Source: Marinilabiliaceae bacterium
GTDB lineage: Bacteria > Bacteroidota > Bacteroidia > Bacteroidales > Marinilabiliaceae
NCBI GenBank assembly: GCA_016933045.1
Contig: JAFGBR010000019.1
Location: 25,556-89,555, forward strand
DNA: 64,000 nucleotides
Direction of reading: 5' to 3'
A model generated the notes under the pieces. The model was not told where the DNA came from and made no database searches. It worked only from the letters and a program-made list of their open reading frames with translations. Positions 52,161-61,569 of this stretch are shown here, piece by piece. The first letter of the stretch is position 1, and each line of letters opens with the position of its first letter. The position numbers were made by a program, and so were the translations under genes.

Positions 52161-53153
52161 ATGAAAAGGCCATTTAGTAAAGAGGTTTTAAAAATTGAAA
52201 ATGTTGACCAGATTGTAGAAAAGATATGCGATAAGTTGAATAATGATGTGTTTCACATTATGAAGCGAAAAGGAGGAGTGATAGGTGTTAGTGGAGGTAT
52301 TGATTCGTCAACAACGTTAGCATTAATGGTTAAAGCATTGGGTGCAGATAGGATTTTTGCAGTTATGTTGCCCGAGTCAGACTCGAGTCCGGATAGTAAA
52401 AAATTTGCATTGCAATTATTAGAAAAATTTGGGGTTGAGTATAAAGAAGAAAATATAAGCGCTGCATTAGAAGGGTTTGGATGTTACAAACGACGAAATT
52501 TGGCTGTTAAAAAGGTAGTAAGTAATTATGATCCCATAGAGGATAAGATGAAAATTGTGATTCCTCCCGAAATAATAAAGAGTAATTTGCCTCCAGTTCA
52601 TTATGTTACCGTTATTTATAAAGATGGTAGTGAACAAAGTTGCAGGCTCCCGATGGGCGAATATCTTCAAATAGTTGCAGCTTCGAATTTTAAGCAACGC
52701 AGCCGGATGTCGATGCTTTATTATCATGCCGAGAGGCTTTATTATGCAGTAATTGGCACTCCAAATAAGCATGAAATAGAACAAGGCTTTTTTGTAAAAT
52801 ATGGCGATGGAGGATCCGATGTTTTTCCGATAGGAGATTTGTATAAGACACAGGTTTATCAAATTGCACGTTATTTAGGTGTTCCTGTTGATATTATTAA
52901 CCGCCCACCTACAACAGATACCTATTCGGCAGCTCAAACACAGGAGGAATTTTTTTATCAATTGCCTTTTGAAACAATGGATTTGTTATGGTATGCATTT
53001 GAAAATGGTTATTCACCAAAGGAGGTTTCCCCTGTTTTGGAAATGAGTGAAGAAGATGTTGTAAGGAATTATAACAATTTTGAGAGAAAGAGGAAAACTA
53101 CTGATTATTTGAGGCAACCACCAATACGAGGATATGATTTTTTTGAAAAATAA
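52161..53153 (+). CDS. NAD synthetase-like (NadE family) enzyme in a specialised cassette
   Basis: Protein of 330 residues with the PP-loop SGGIDSS (44-50) and typical NadE elements: QRSRMSMLYYHAERLYYAVIGTPNKHEIEQGFF (cited by ends) and KYGDGGSDVFPIGDLYKTQVYQ. It is longer than ammonia-dependent NadE (about 275 residues). There is an inserted region of about 60 residues (109-170) with IVIPPEIIKSNLPPVHYVTV, and the normal PTADL block is PTTDTYSAAQTQEEFF. No glutaminase domain is fused. It could be housekeeping NAD synthetase, but its place between an amidotransferase and an AMP ligase suggests amidation of another acid. Confidence 0.82.
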   Translation: MKRPFSKEVLKIENVDQIVEKICDKLNNDVFHIMKRKGGVIGVSGGIDSSTTLALMVKALGADRIFAVMLPESDSSPDSKKFALQLLEKFGVEYKEENISAALEGFGCYKRRNLAVKKVVSNYDPIEDKMKIVIPPEIIKSNLPPVHYVTVIYKDGSEQSCRLPMGEYLQIVAASNFKQRSRMSMLYYHAERLYYAVIGTPNKHEIEQGFFVKYGDGGSDVFPIGDLYKTQVYQIARYLGVPVDIINRPPTTDTYSAAQTQEEFFYQLPFETMDLLWYAFENGYSPKEVSPVLEMSEEDVVRNYNNFERKRKTTDYLRQPPIRGYDFFEK

Positions 53154-53242
53154 TGTGGTGATTAAGAAGTATGATTTAATAAAATAGAATAATACCAGGT
53201 TATTAACAATACATATCAATAAAACTAAAACCGGTATATTAT

Positions 53243-54706
53243 ATGAATTGTGTCGATTATTTATTCAAAGAATCCCGTACTAAAGAAAAACTATTAATTC
53301 TTGGAGTTAGGGAGCAGGTTTCGTATGGCGAAATAGTTGAAAAGATAGAACAAGTTGCTGTTTGGTTGAAAAAAACGATTGGAACAGGTGAAAATATAAT
53401 GCTTTCATCGGCAAACAGTTCATTTTTTATTATAGCATATTTTGCAATAATGAAGTCGGGAAATGTATGTGTTCCTCTAAATCCGGCAATTGAAAAGGAA
53501 CAGTTTGAAAATATTTCAGGGCGAACCAATACAAGTATTTATTTTTTGTCGCAGTTGGTTAAGAAAAGACTAAATATAATTACCGATGAAAATATAATTA
53601 CCGATGAATCAATAAATAATATTTTATTGCAAAAAAAAGAGGGAGATAATAATTTCGGACTGACGGATGAGAATGAGTTGGCTCAAATTATTTTTACGTC
53701 AGGATCAACTGCCGAACCCAAGGGGGTTATGATATCGCATGGAAATATTATTGCTAATACAAAGTCGATAATCGAATATTTAAAATTGTCCGATAATGAT
53801 ATAATAGAAGTTGTTTTGCCCTTTTATTATTGTTACGGTTTATCGCTTTTGCACACTCACGTTAAGGTTGGAGGGGCATTGGTATTAAACAATAACTTCA
53901 TGTTTTTAGGATCGGTTATAAATGATTTATTGAAATATAAGTGTACAGGATTTGCAGGTGTGCCGAGTCATTTTCAAATATTACTCCGTAAATCAGATTC
54001 ATTTAAAAAAACTATTTTTCCTGATTTGAAATATGTAACCCAGGCCGGAGGAAAGTTGCCGGTTCCATTTATAAAAGAGTTTATTGATTGTTTTCCTAAA
54101 ATTAATTTTTTTGTAATGTATGGACAAACAGAGGCAACAGCACGCCTAAGTTATTTACCTCCTCAATTGCTACCTGCAAAAATTGGGTCAATAGGAAAAG
54201 GAATTCCAGATGTTGAACTAAAAGTTGTTGATGAAAATAATAATGAACAAAAAATTGGAGCGGTTGGCGAAATAATTGCAAAAGGTAAAAATGTTATGCT
54301 TGGATATTATAATGATTATGAAAGTACAAAAAAAACAATAAAAAATGGATGGTTATTTACCGGCGATTTGGCCTTTAGAGATGAAGAAGGTTATATTTTT
54401 CTTCAGGCACGAGCCAAAGAAATAATAAAAGTTGGTGGGCGTAGAGTTAGTCCTAAAGAGATTGAGGAAGTGATTTTGTCAATGCCCCAAATTATTGATT
54501 GCACTATAGTGCCGGTTGCTGATGAGGTTTTGGGCGAAGCATTAAAGGCTATTGTAGTGCCAAATGACGAAGGCAAAAATTTGAAGGTTGATGATATTAA
54601 ACGATATTGTTCGGAAAGGTTATCAGGTTATAAGATACCAACAATTGTAGAATTTTCGGATGATGTAGATATTGTTGCAACTGGTAAAAAAGTAAAAAAG
54701 AAATAG
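53243..54706 (+). CDS. AMP-forming acyl-CoA/acyl-ACP ligase
   Basis: ANL superfamily enzyme of 487 residues. The P-loop is TSGSTAEPKG (152-161). The acyl-binding core has YGQTEATARLSYLPP, the hinge region WLFTGDLAFRDEEGYIFL and the A8 motif KEIIKVGGRRVSPKEIEEVI, and the C-terminal Lys-rich end GKKVKKK includes the A10 lysine. It adenylates a carboxylic acid and loads it to CoA or to the cassette's ACP. Spacing to the NadE-like gene is 89 bases. The short tandem repeat at 53573-53608 encodes NIITDE twice in a loop region. The substrate is unknown. Confidence 0.9.
   Translation: MNCVDYLFKESRTKEKLLILGVREQVSYGEIVEKIEQVAVWLKKTIGTGENIMLSSANSSFFIIAYFAIMKSGNVCVPLNPAIEKEQFENISGRTNTSIYFLSQLVKKRLNIITDENIITDESINNILLQKKEGDNNFGLTDENELAQIIFTSGSTAEPKGVMISHGNIIANTKSIIEYLKLSDNDIIEVVLPFYYCYGLSLLHTHVKVGGALVLNNNFMFLGSVINDLLKYKCTGFAGVPSHFQILLRKSDSFKKTIFPDLKYVTQAGGKLPVPFIKEFIDCFPKINFFVMYGQTEATARLSYLPPQLLPAKIGSIGKGIPDVELKVVDENNNEQKIGAVGEIIAKGKNVMLGYYNDYESTKKTIKNGWLFTGDLAFRDEEGYIFLQARAKEIIKVGGRRVSPKEIEEVILSMPQIIDCTIVPVADEVLGEALKAIVVPNDEGKNLKVDDIKRYCSERLSGYKIPTIVEFSDDVDIVATGKKVKKK
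53573..53608. repeat. 18-bp tandem duplication inside the ligase gene
   Basis: Two exact copies of an 18-bp unit (first copy 53573-53590), keeping the frame and giving a repeated six-residue peptide. Confidence 0.9.
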
Positions 54707-54811
54707 AAATATGTTTTTTTACTTTGATTAAATAAGAGGAAATTATGATTAAAGCACATTGAAAGTGATTTTTTTTGTATAAAATTGTATTATTCATTAT
54801 AGTTAAATAAT

Positions 54812-55618
54812 ATGAGAAATATTATCCGGTTGATTATTGTATTATTATTCAGTTCATTCTTTTTTTCTTGCGTTCCATTAAAGGAAACAATTTATTTACA
54901 AGGTGATTTGTCGAAAAAATTGAAAGATATTGATGAGTTATATCAGCCAGAGAAAACTGATTACTTAGTAAAACCTAATGATATATTATACATCAAGGTA
55001 AGTAGTTTGGATGAGAGGACTTCTGCGTTTTTGAATCCAAACAGTGGTTTCGTACAATTGCCCGAATCAGCAACTGCAATGAATCTTATGGGATATCGGG
55101 TTGATATTGATGGATCTATTGATTTTCCGTTTATAGGAAAAATATTTGTTTCTGGTTTATCATTGAGTAAGGTGCAGGAAAAGTTACATTTGGCAGTAAG
55201 TAAATATATCGATCAGAGTAGTGTTACAGTAAAATTATTAAATGATAATGTTACAGTATTAGGTGAAGTAACCCGTCCTGGAAGATTTCCGTTGGCCGGA
55301 GAAGAGATAAATATTTTGGAGGCAATTAGTTTGGCTGGTGAAACTACCGATTATTCAAATAAAAGAAAAGTACGTCTGATACGAAGAGATGGAGATTCCT
55401 ATCAAATGGTTATAGTTAATACGCTAGATGAAAAAATAATGTTCTCACCATATTATTATTTAAGGCCTGGCGATATAATATATGTTGAACCAAGACGTTT
55501 AAAATCGTTGGTTATGTCGGGACAGGCATTTAGTTACTATTTGACTATATTAAATACTGGATTGTTGATTTATACTACCTATTTGGCATATTATCAAATC
55601 CAAAACAATACAAATTAA
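54812..55618 (+). CDS. Wza-like polysaccharide export lipoprotein
   Basis: Outer-membrane polysaccharide exporter of 268 residues. The lipoprotein signal is MRNIIRLIIVLLFSSFFFSC. The Poly_export domain follows (about 55-140: YLVKPNDILYIKVSSLDERT, YRVDIDGSIDFPFIGKI), then a SLBB-type domain (VTVLGEVTRPGRFPL, INILEAISLAGETT) and a C-terminal TM-like strand (YYLTILNTGLLIYTTYLAY). It is typical of Bacteroidota OPX proteins and ends 2 bases before the Wzc gene, so both form the export part of the operon. Confidence 0.93.
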   Translation: MRNIIRLIIVLLFSSFFFSCVPLKETIYLQGDLSKKLKDIDELYQPEKTDYLVKPNDILYIKVSSLDERTSAFLNPNSGFVQLPESATAMNLMGYRVDIDGSIDFPFIGKIFVSGLSLSKVQEKLHLAVSKYIDQSSVTVKLLNDNVTVLGEVTRPGRFPLAGEEINILEAISLAGETTDYSNKRKVRLIRRDGDSYQMVIVNTLDEKIMFSPYYYLRPGDIIYVEPRRLKSLVMSGQAFSYYLTILNTGLLIYTTYLAYYQIQNNTN

Positions 55619-55620
55619 TT

Positions 55621-57954
55621 ATGAGTGAATTTGAGGATAAAGCCTTTAAGCAAATAGATATTAAGAAATTATTATTTAGAGCTGTAAAATATTGGTATAT
55701 ACTGCCAATATTTTTAATTATAAGCATTTCAGTTTCGTTATATTATTTTAAAACAACTGTTCCAACCTATAAAATATCATCCAAACTACTTATTTCCGGA
55801 GGAGAATCGAGTATGCCAACTATTGGTTCCGGATCTTCATCAGGAGAAAGAGGGCCTTTGCCGGGTGTATATTTGGGCGAACAAAATAACATTGAGAATC
55901 AGTTAATTATACTTACTTCGTATTCGCAAATTGAAAAGACATTAAAGCAACTCGATTTTGATATTTCATATTATCGTATAGGTACTTTTTTAACCATAGA
56001 TATTTATAAAAATAGTCCATTTACAGTGTTAAAAGATACATCTGATTTTGGGGCTTACAATTGGTTATTTGAAGTTGAATTTATTTCGAAAGATGAGTAT
56101 ATATTAACAATAGAAGGGAATAATGAATTTAAAGAGAAACATTCATTTTTCGAAAAAGTTAAAAATGATAAATTTAGTTTTTCAATAGTACCTAACGAAA
56201 AGAATATTGAAAAGATAAAATATATTGGTAATAAATTTGGTTTTGCTATTAATAATAAGGCCGGTTTAATAATGCATTATAGTAATGCAGTAATGATGAA
56301 GCCATTGGAAGGATCTACAATTTTTGAGTTGTCAGTAATAGAAAATAATGTACAAAAGGGGATTGATTTTTTGAATGCGCTATCGCAAAATTCAGTTAAT
56401 TATACGCTCGATAAGAAGAATCAAATAGCAATAAATACTATTAATTTTATTGAAAAGCAATTGATAGGAGTTAGTGATTCATTAAGTTCGGCAGAAAAAG
56501 TTCTTGAGGATTTCAGATCTAGGCACGAGGTGATGGATGTTAGTATGCAAGGACAGATGATTATTGAGCAGTCGCAGGATCTTGAAAACCAAAGAGCTGC
56601 AGTTATGGTTAGGCTCGATTATTATAATTATTTGATTGATTATATCGAAAGTAACCGAAATGTTCAGGATATTATGGTGCCATCATCAATGGGAGTTGAA
56701 GATCCGGCATTAACCGCTTTAATTAGTGAATTGGGAACAATGAATGCTGAAAAGTCAAGTCTTCAGTTTAATTCCAGTTCTGCAAATCCAAATATTGCTA
56801 GAATAGACCGAAGGTTAGAAGCAATAAAAAATTCAATTATTGAGAATACAAAAAATAATATAGAAACCACAAATCTTACTTTGAAAGATTTGGATAGGAG
56901 GCTTTTAAGTTTAAGTGGGCAGATTCGAAGATTGCCAAAAACAGAACAGGTATTGCTGGGAATAGAACGAAAGTTTCAGATGAGTAATGAAATGTACACT
57001 TATTTGTTAGAGAGACGATCTGAGGCTCAATTGGCAAAAGCAGCCAACTTGCCCGATAACGAAATAGTTGAAAGTGCACATGTTCTATATCAGGTAGAAC
57101 CAAACTTGCAACGAATAATATTTATGTTGATGTTTTTTGGTTTTTTTGTACCATCTGTAATAATTTTTTTACTGGTTTTTTATAATGGAAAAATAAATGA
57201 TAAAGAAGATGTAGAGAATATTACCGATATACCTATTTTAGGTCAGGTACCTCATAATAAAAAGGCTATTGATTCCCGTTTTGTTAGTTTTCACCCACGT
57301 TCGTCAATGGCAGAAGCATTTAGAGCCATTCGCACATCATTAGGTTTTTATGATTTGGATCACTCACCATCGAAAGTTATTTTAGTAACTTCAATAATAC
57401 CGGGCGAAGGGAAATCATTTTGTTCAACTAATATAGCAGCTACCCATGCGCTTATGGGTAAAAAGACCTTATTATTAGGTTATGATTTAAGAAAACCGGG
57501 GTTGGGTAAATATTTTTCATCAAACGTTAAAGAAACAGGTGTGGTTAATTATTATGTGAGTGAAAAAGCTGAACTTTTTATTGAAAAGACAGAAATTGAT
57601 AGCCTTGATGTTTTGTTTGCCGGTGAAATACCTCCTAATCCGGCAGAACTGATTGCAAGTTATAAAACTAATTTTTTGTTCGAGAAATTACGTTCGGAAT
57701 ACGATGTAATAGTAATTGATACTCCTCCTATTGGAATAGTATCAGATGCTTATATGTTGACTAAGTATAGCGATGTGAATATAATAGTGGTTCGACATGG
57801 GTACACACCAAAGTTATTATTTGGTCAGGTTATGCGTGATGAAAAACATCGTAAAATGAAAAACATAGCAGTTATTGTAAACGGAATGCCTTATAAGGGT
57901 CAGGGGTATTCCTTGATGTATGGCTATGGAAAAGACTATTATACTACAGGATAG
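55621..57954 (+). CDS. Wzc-like chain-length determinant and BY-type tyrosine kinase
   Basis: Inner-membrane protein of 777 residues: TM1 at about 28-47 (YILPIFLIISISVSLYYF), Wzz-type periplasmic coiled coils (about 230-480), TM2 at about 495-520, and a cytoplasmic BY-kinase domain. The kinase has Walker A PGEGKS (Lys598) and Walker B VIVIDTPP (Asp700). Its Walker A' is LLLGYDLRKP (Asp622), with Gly in place of the first Asp of the usual DxD. A C-terminal Tyr cluster ends the protein (GYSLMYGYGKDYYTTG), the usual autophosphorylation tail. It controls polymer length and export with the Wza-like protein. Confidence 0.93.
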   Translation: MSEFEDKAFKQIDIKKLLFRAVKYWYILPIFLIISISVSLYYFKTTVPTYKISSKLLISGGESSMPTIGSGSSSGERGPLPGVYLGEQNNIENQLIILTSYSQIEKTLKQLDFDISYYRIGTFLTIDIYKNSPFTVLKDTSDFGAYNWLFEVEFISKDEYILTIEGNNEFKEKHSFFEKVKNDKFSFSIVPNEKNIEKIKYIGNKFGFAINNKAGLIMHYSNAVMMKPLEGSTIFELSVIENNVQKGIDFLNALSQNSVNYTLDKKNQIAINTINFIEKQLIGVSDSLSSAEKVLEDFRSRHEVMDVSMQGQMIIEQSQDLENQRAAVMVRLDYYNYLIDYIESNRNVQDIMVPSSMGVEDPALTALISELGTMNAEKSSLQFNSSSANPNIARIDRRLEAIKNSIIENTKNNIETTNLTLKDLDRRLLSLSGQIRRLPKTEQVLLGIERKFQMSNEMYTYLLERRSEAQLAKAANLPDNEIVESAHVLYQVEPNLQRIIFMLMFFGFFVPSVIIFLLVFYNGKINDKEDVENITDIPILGQVPHNKKAIDSRFVSFHPRSSMAEAFRAIRTSLGFYDLDHSPSKVILVTSIIPGEGKSFCSTNIAATHALMGKKTLLLGYDLRKPGLGKYFSSNVKETGVVNYYVSEKAELFIEKTEIDSLDVLFAGEIPPNPAELIASYKTNFLFEKLRSEYDVIVIDTPPIGIVSDAYMLTKYSDVNIIVVRHGYTPKLLFGQVMRDEKHRKMKNIAVIVNGMPYKGQGYSLMYGYGKDYYTTG

Positions 57955-58013
57955 TCACTATTGCTATTAAATAAAAAAAGAACTATTTTCTGTTAAATTT
58001 AAAAAAACAGGAA

Positions 58014-60092
58014 ATGGTTTTTCTTTTTCGGCAATATCCTCTTTTTTTACTAGTTCTATTGTTTATTCCCGGTGTATGGTTTGGTGTTCATGTTCAAACC
58101 GAAATGTTGGCTGTAGTATTTGTTGTAATATGTTGTTTATATATTTTTTATACATTTTTTATTGTTCATAAGCGATCTCTTTTAGCTTACAAAAATAGAT
58201 GGTTACCCGGTGTTTTAATAGGATTATTAATGTTTTGCTCCGGATTGTTTTATTCATCGTATCGTTTACCGAATGTTTTATTAAAACCTGTAACTTTTTA
58301 TGGAAATGGTGAAATAGTAGATGTAGTAGGTATATCTGAAAAATCAGTAAGGGTTAATGTAAAATTTAAAAATGTTTGTGATGAGAATAAATCATGTAAT
58401 ACGTCTTTGAGGGTAATGGCTTTTTTTCCGATAAAGTATTTGAGCATGTTGGAGGTTGGCAATACCATTGAGGGGGAAATATCATTAAGTCCATTTGACA
58501 AGCCATCAGTTCCTTTTCAATTCGATTATGGGAGCTATTTATCTTATGCAGGTTATTCAGCTATCGGTTTTATTAAGGATACTATTGTAATTGGAGAACG
58601 GGGGGATGTTGGAATAAATAGATTTATTAACCAATTGAGAATACGGTTTAAAAATACCTTTAAAAAAGAGACAACCGATAAAACATCTTTAAGCGTGTTG
58701 CAGGCAATGGTATTGGGCGATAGAGATCTGATTTCGTATGAGACAAGAACACAATATATTAAATCGGGGGCAATACATATTTTGGCAGTATCGGGTTTGC
58801 ATGTTGGGGTTATATACCTAGTGTTATTATCACTTTTTGGGTTTCTTAAAAGAGGAGCGTTTAAGATTGTTAAGGTAATCGTATTACTTTGTATTCTTTG
58901 GTTTTATGCATGGTTAACTATGTTCTCGCCATCTGTTATGCGTGCAACTATAATGTTTAGTGTTGTACTTATTGGGCGTGAGTTGATGCGAGATACAAAT
59001 GTATATTATTCATTATCTATATCGGCATTTATTATTTTAATAATAAACCCTTTGTCGGTTTATCATGTTGGGTTTTGGTTGAGTCATTTGGCTGTAGTAG
59101 GAATAGTAACTTTTTATAATAGTATAAATAATTGGTTTTACTTTTCTTTTGTAGGTTGGCGTTGGATTTGGTCAATAGTGGCAGTTTCACTGTCGGCACA
59201 AATAACTACTTTCCCACTAATAATATTGCTTTTTCAAGGGTTTCCAATTTATTTTTTAATTACTAATGTTTTTTTAATTCCTATATTGCCGGTGGTATTG
59301 ATAGGCGGTATTGTAATGTTAGTAGTTCCTGTTAATTCGGTAGTTAATGAAATATTAACAAACCCAATTAATGATTTATTAGCTTATATGAATAAAACAG
59401 TGGAGGTTGTTTCTGGTTTTCCCGGTGCATTTTTTACAGGTTTTACAATAACAATTTCCGAGATGTTGTTGCTATATGTTGTGATTCTTTTTTTATCGCT
59501 GTTTTTTCGGGTTAAGAATCCGCAATTGTTATTAATAGGGAAGATGGCAGTAGTTTTATTTTTAACTTTATTTTTAAATAGGATAGTGTTTGCCAGTCAA
59601 CAGCAAATATTAAGTTTATATTCGAAAGGAGGAAAACATATCGTAAATTATATTGATGGATTTAATAACATTACAATTTGTTCAAATACAGTTCAAAAGA
59701 AAGAATTGGGTTATATATTTGAGTCATATTGGAATCATTGTTTTGTAAAAAATGATAAATATTATTGTATTGATTCATTGTTTGATAATCGAACGTTTTT
59801 GTTGATAATTGGTAAGAGTAAAAAGATAGGAATTGTTAGAAAAGGTGGTGAGAGGGATGGAAATTCGATTAGGAAGATGTTTTCGAATGGTACACCAGTG
59901 GTTGATGTTTTAATTTGTTTGGGTGCAAGAAATGAATTTGAAGAAGTACTAAATTGTATTAAAAGAAAAGAGTTGATATGTTTTTCGACGTATAATTATC
60001 AATCAAGAAAAAAAAAGAAAAGCACAATATATGAAGAGCATGAAAAATATATTGATATGGGGAAAGATAATTTTTATCAGTTAAAGTATTAG
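58014..60092 (+). CDS. ComEC/Rec2-family DNA-uptake channel-like protein, no metallo-beta-lactamase domain
   Basis: Polytopic protein of 692 residues. N-terminal TM helices and a DUF4131-like domain (about 5-200) precede the Competence domain (about 220-500: LQAMVLGDRDLISYETRTQY, GAIHILAVSGLHVGVIYL, FSPSVMRATIMFSVVLIGRE, GFWLSHLAVVGIVTFY). The C-terminal 180 residues have no HxHxDH metal motif, so the beta-lactamase domain of full ComEC is absent or degenerate. This is common in Bacteroidota. It is likely involved in DNA uptake across the inner membrane. It is 59 bases after wzc but functionally unrelated to EPS. Confidence 0.87.
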   Translation: MVFLFRQYPLFLLVLLFIPGVWFGVHVQTEMLAVVFVVICCLYIFYTFFIVHKRSLLAYKNRWLPGVLIGLLMFCSGLFYSSYRLPNVLLKPVTFYGNGEIVDVVGISEKSVRVNVKFKNVCDENKSCNTSLRVMAFFPIKYLSMLEVGNTIEGEISLSPFDKPSVPFQFDYGSYLSYAGYSAIGFIKDTIVIGERGDVGINRFINQLRIRFKNTFKKETTDKTSLSVLQAMVLGDRDLISYETRTQYIKSGAIHILAVSGLHVGVIYLVLLSLFGFLKRGAFKIVKVIVLLCILWFYAWLTMFSPSVMRATIMFSVVLIGRELMRDTNVYYSLSISAFIILIINPLSVYHVGFWLSHLAVVGIVTFYNSINNWFYFSFVGWRWIWSIVAVSLSAQITTFPLIILLFQGFPIYFLITNVFLIPILPVVLIGGIVMLVVPVNSVVNEILTNPINDLLAYMNKTVEVVSGFPGAFFTGFTITISEMLLLYVVILFLSLFFRVKNPQLLLIGKMAVVLFLTLFLNRIVFASQQQILSLYSKGGKHIVNYIDGFNNITICSNTVQKKELGYIFESYWNHCFVKNDKYYCIDSLFDNRTFLLIIGKSKKIGIVRKGGERDGNSIRKMFSNGTPVVDVLICLGARNEFEEVLNCIKRKELICFSTYNYQSRKKKKSTIYEEHEKYIDMGKDNFYQLKY

Positions 60093-60186
60093 TTTAGTAT
60101 AATAAAAAGATTTTTTTTTTGATTTTACATTATAGATTGATTTATTTTGTTGCGCTTAAAAAAATGTTTTATTTAACAGATAAAAA

Positions 60187-61530
60187 ATGAGGATTCTTAT
60201 TGCTGGAGCCGGGGAGGTTGGAACGCACCTTGCAAAGATGCTTTGTAATGCTAATCACGATGTTATATTGATGGATGAGGATGAAGATAAGCTGAAGCAG
60301 ATTGATTCACATTTTGATTTAATGACAATTGTGGGAAGTCTCACTTCACTTGAAGATTTGAGAGAGGCCAATGTTAAAATGTGTGATTTGTTTATTGCAG
60401 TGCCCCCATATCAGGATATGAGTATTTTGTCAGCTATACTGGCAAAAAAGCTTGGGGCGAAGATGACTGTAGCCAGAGTAAATAACCATGAATATATGCT
60501 TGCCGAAAACAAAGAGTTTTTTCGGCAATTAGGTGTTGATGAACTTATTTATCCTGAACAATTAGCTGCAAATGAAATTGTGGTTTCTTTAAAACAGGTT
60601 GGAATACGTCAATTAGTTGAGTTTTCGGATGGAAAGTTATTACTTGTTGGATTGAAAATACGTACAACAGCACCACTTACCGATATTACTCTGTCAGAAG
60701 CTGCCAATTTACATCATACACGCGAGTATAATGCAGTTGCAATAAATCGCGACGGAAGAACTATTGTGCCGCGGGGAGATGATGTTTTTATGCATAACGA
60801 TCTGGCTTATTTTATTACCACAAAATCGGGGTTGTCACAAGTATTAAATGATGCAGGGAAAAAACAATTTGACATAAAAAACGTGATGATTCTTGGTGGA
60901 AGCCGAATAGGCAAAAAAGTAGCTGCCGAAATTGAGGAGCTTTATAATGTTAAGTTGATTGAGATAGAAAAAGAAAAGAGTTATAAGCTTGCCGATATTT
61001 TAGAGCATACATTGGTAATAAGCGGCGATGGAAGAAATTTGGAGTTATTAAAAGATGAAGGAATTCAGAAGATGGATGCTTTTGTAGCAGTTACCAAAAA
61101 TTCGGAAGTTAATATATTGGCATGTCAGTTGGCTAAAAAAATGGGAGTTAGAAAAACTGTTGCCGAAGTTGAGAATATGGATTACATCGATTTGGCTGAG
61201 AATATAGGTATCGGTACTTTGGTTAATAAAAAGTTAATAGCTGCCAGTCATATTTACCGTTATACACTTAGGGCAAATGTGTCGCATGTTAAATGTTTAA
61301 CTGCTTCGGAAGCCGAAGTAATGGAATTGATAGCCCAGCCAGGGTCGAAAGTTACAAAAGAGCCTTTGCGAAATTTAAAAATACCTAATGATGTAAATGT
61401 TGGGGGAATTATTCGCGATGATCAGGCAATTATTCCAACTGGTGACACCGTTATTATGCCTGATGATCGAGTTGTAGTTTTTGCAATGCCTTCGGGTATT
61501 TCAAAAATAGAAAAGATGTTTAGTTATTAA
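60187..61530 (+). CDS. trkA: Trk potassium-uptake regulatory subunit TrkA
   Basis: Peripheral cytoplasmic NAD(H)-binding gating subunit of 447 residues with two RCK repeats. The first has a Rossmann loop GAGEVGTHLAKML and a TrkA_C domain. The second has MILGGSRIGKKVAAEI and another TrkA_C domain (VTKEPLRNLKIPNDVNVGGI). It pairs with the TrkH channel encoded 39 bases downstream, forming a potassium-uptake operon. Confidence 0.95.
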   Translation: MRILIAGAGEVGTHLAKMLCNANHDVILMDEDEDKLKQIDSHFDLMTIVGSLTSLEDLREANVKMCDLFIAVPPYQDMSILSAILAKKLGAKMTVARVNNHEYMLAENKEFFRQLGVDELIYPEQLAANEIVVSLKQVGIRQLVEFSDGKLLLVGLKIRTTAPLTDITLSEAANLHHTREYNAVAINRDGRTIVPRGDDVFMHNDLAYFITTKSGLSQVLNDAGKKQFDIKNVMILGGSRIGKKVAAEIEELYNVKLIEIEKEKSYKLADILEHTLVISGDGRNLELLKDEGIQKMDAFVAVTKNSEVNILACQLAKKMGVRKTVAEVENMDYIDLAENIGIGTLVNKKLIAASHIYRYTLRANVSHVKCLTASEAEVMELIAQPGSKVTKEPLRNLKIPNDVNVGGIIRDDQAIIPTGDTVIMPDDRVVVFAMPSGISKIEKMFSY

Positions 61531-61569
61531 TGGATTATTATTGAATTATCCTTTTTCATAGGAATCGTA

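Noticed and set aside
58014..60092. ComEC-like gene as a pseudogene because the beta-lactamase domain is missing
   Set aside because: The frame is intact, the Competence domain is complete, and Bacteroidota homologues commonly lack that domain.
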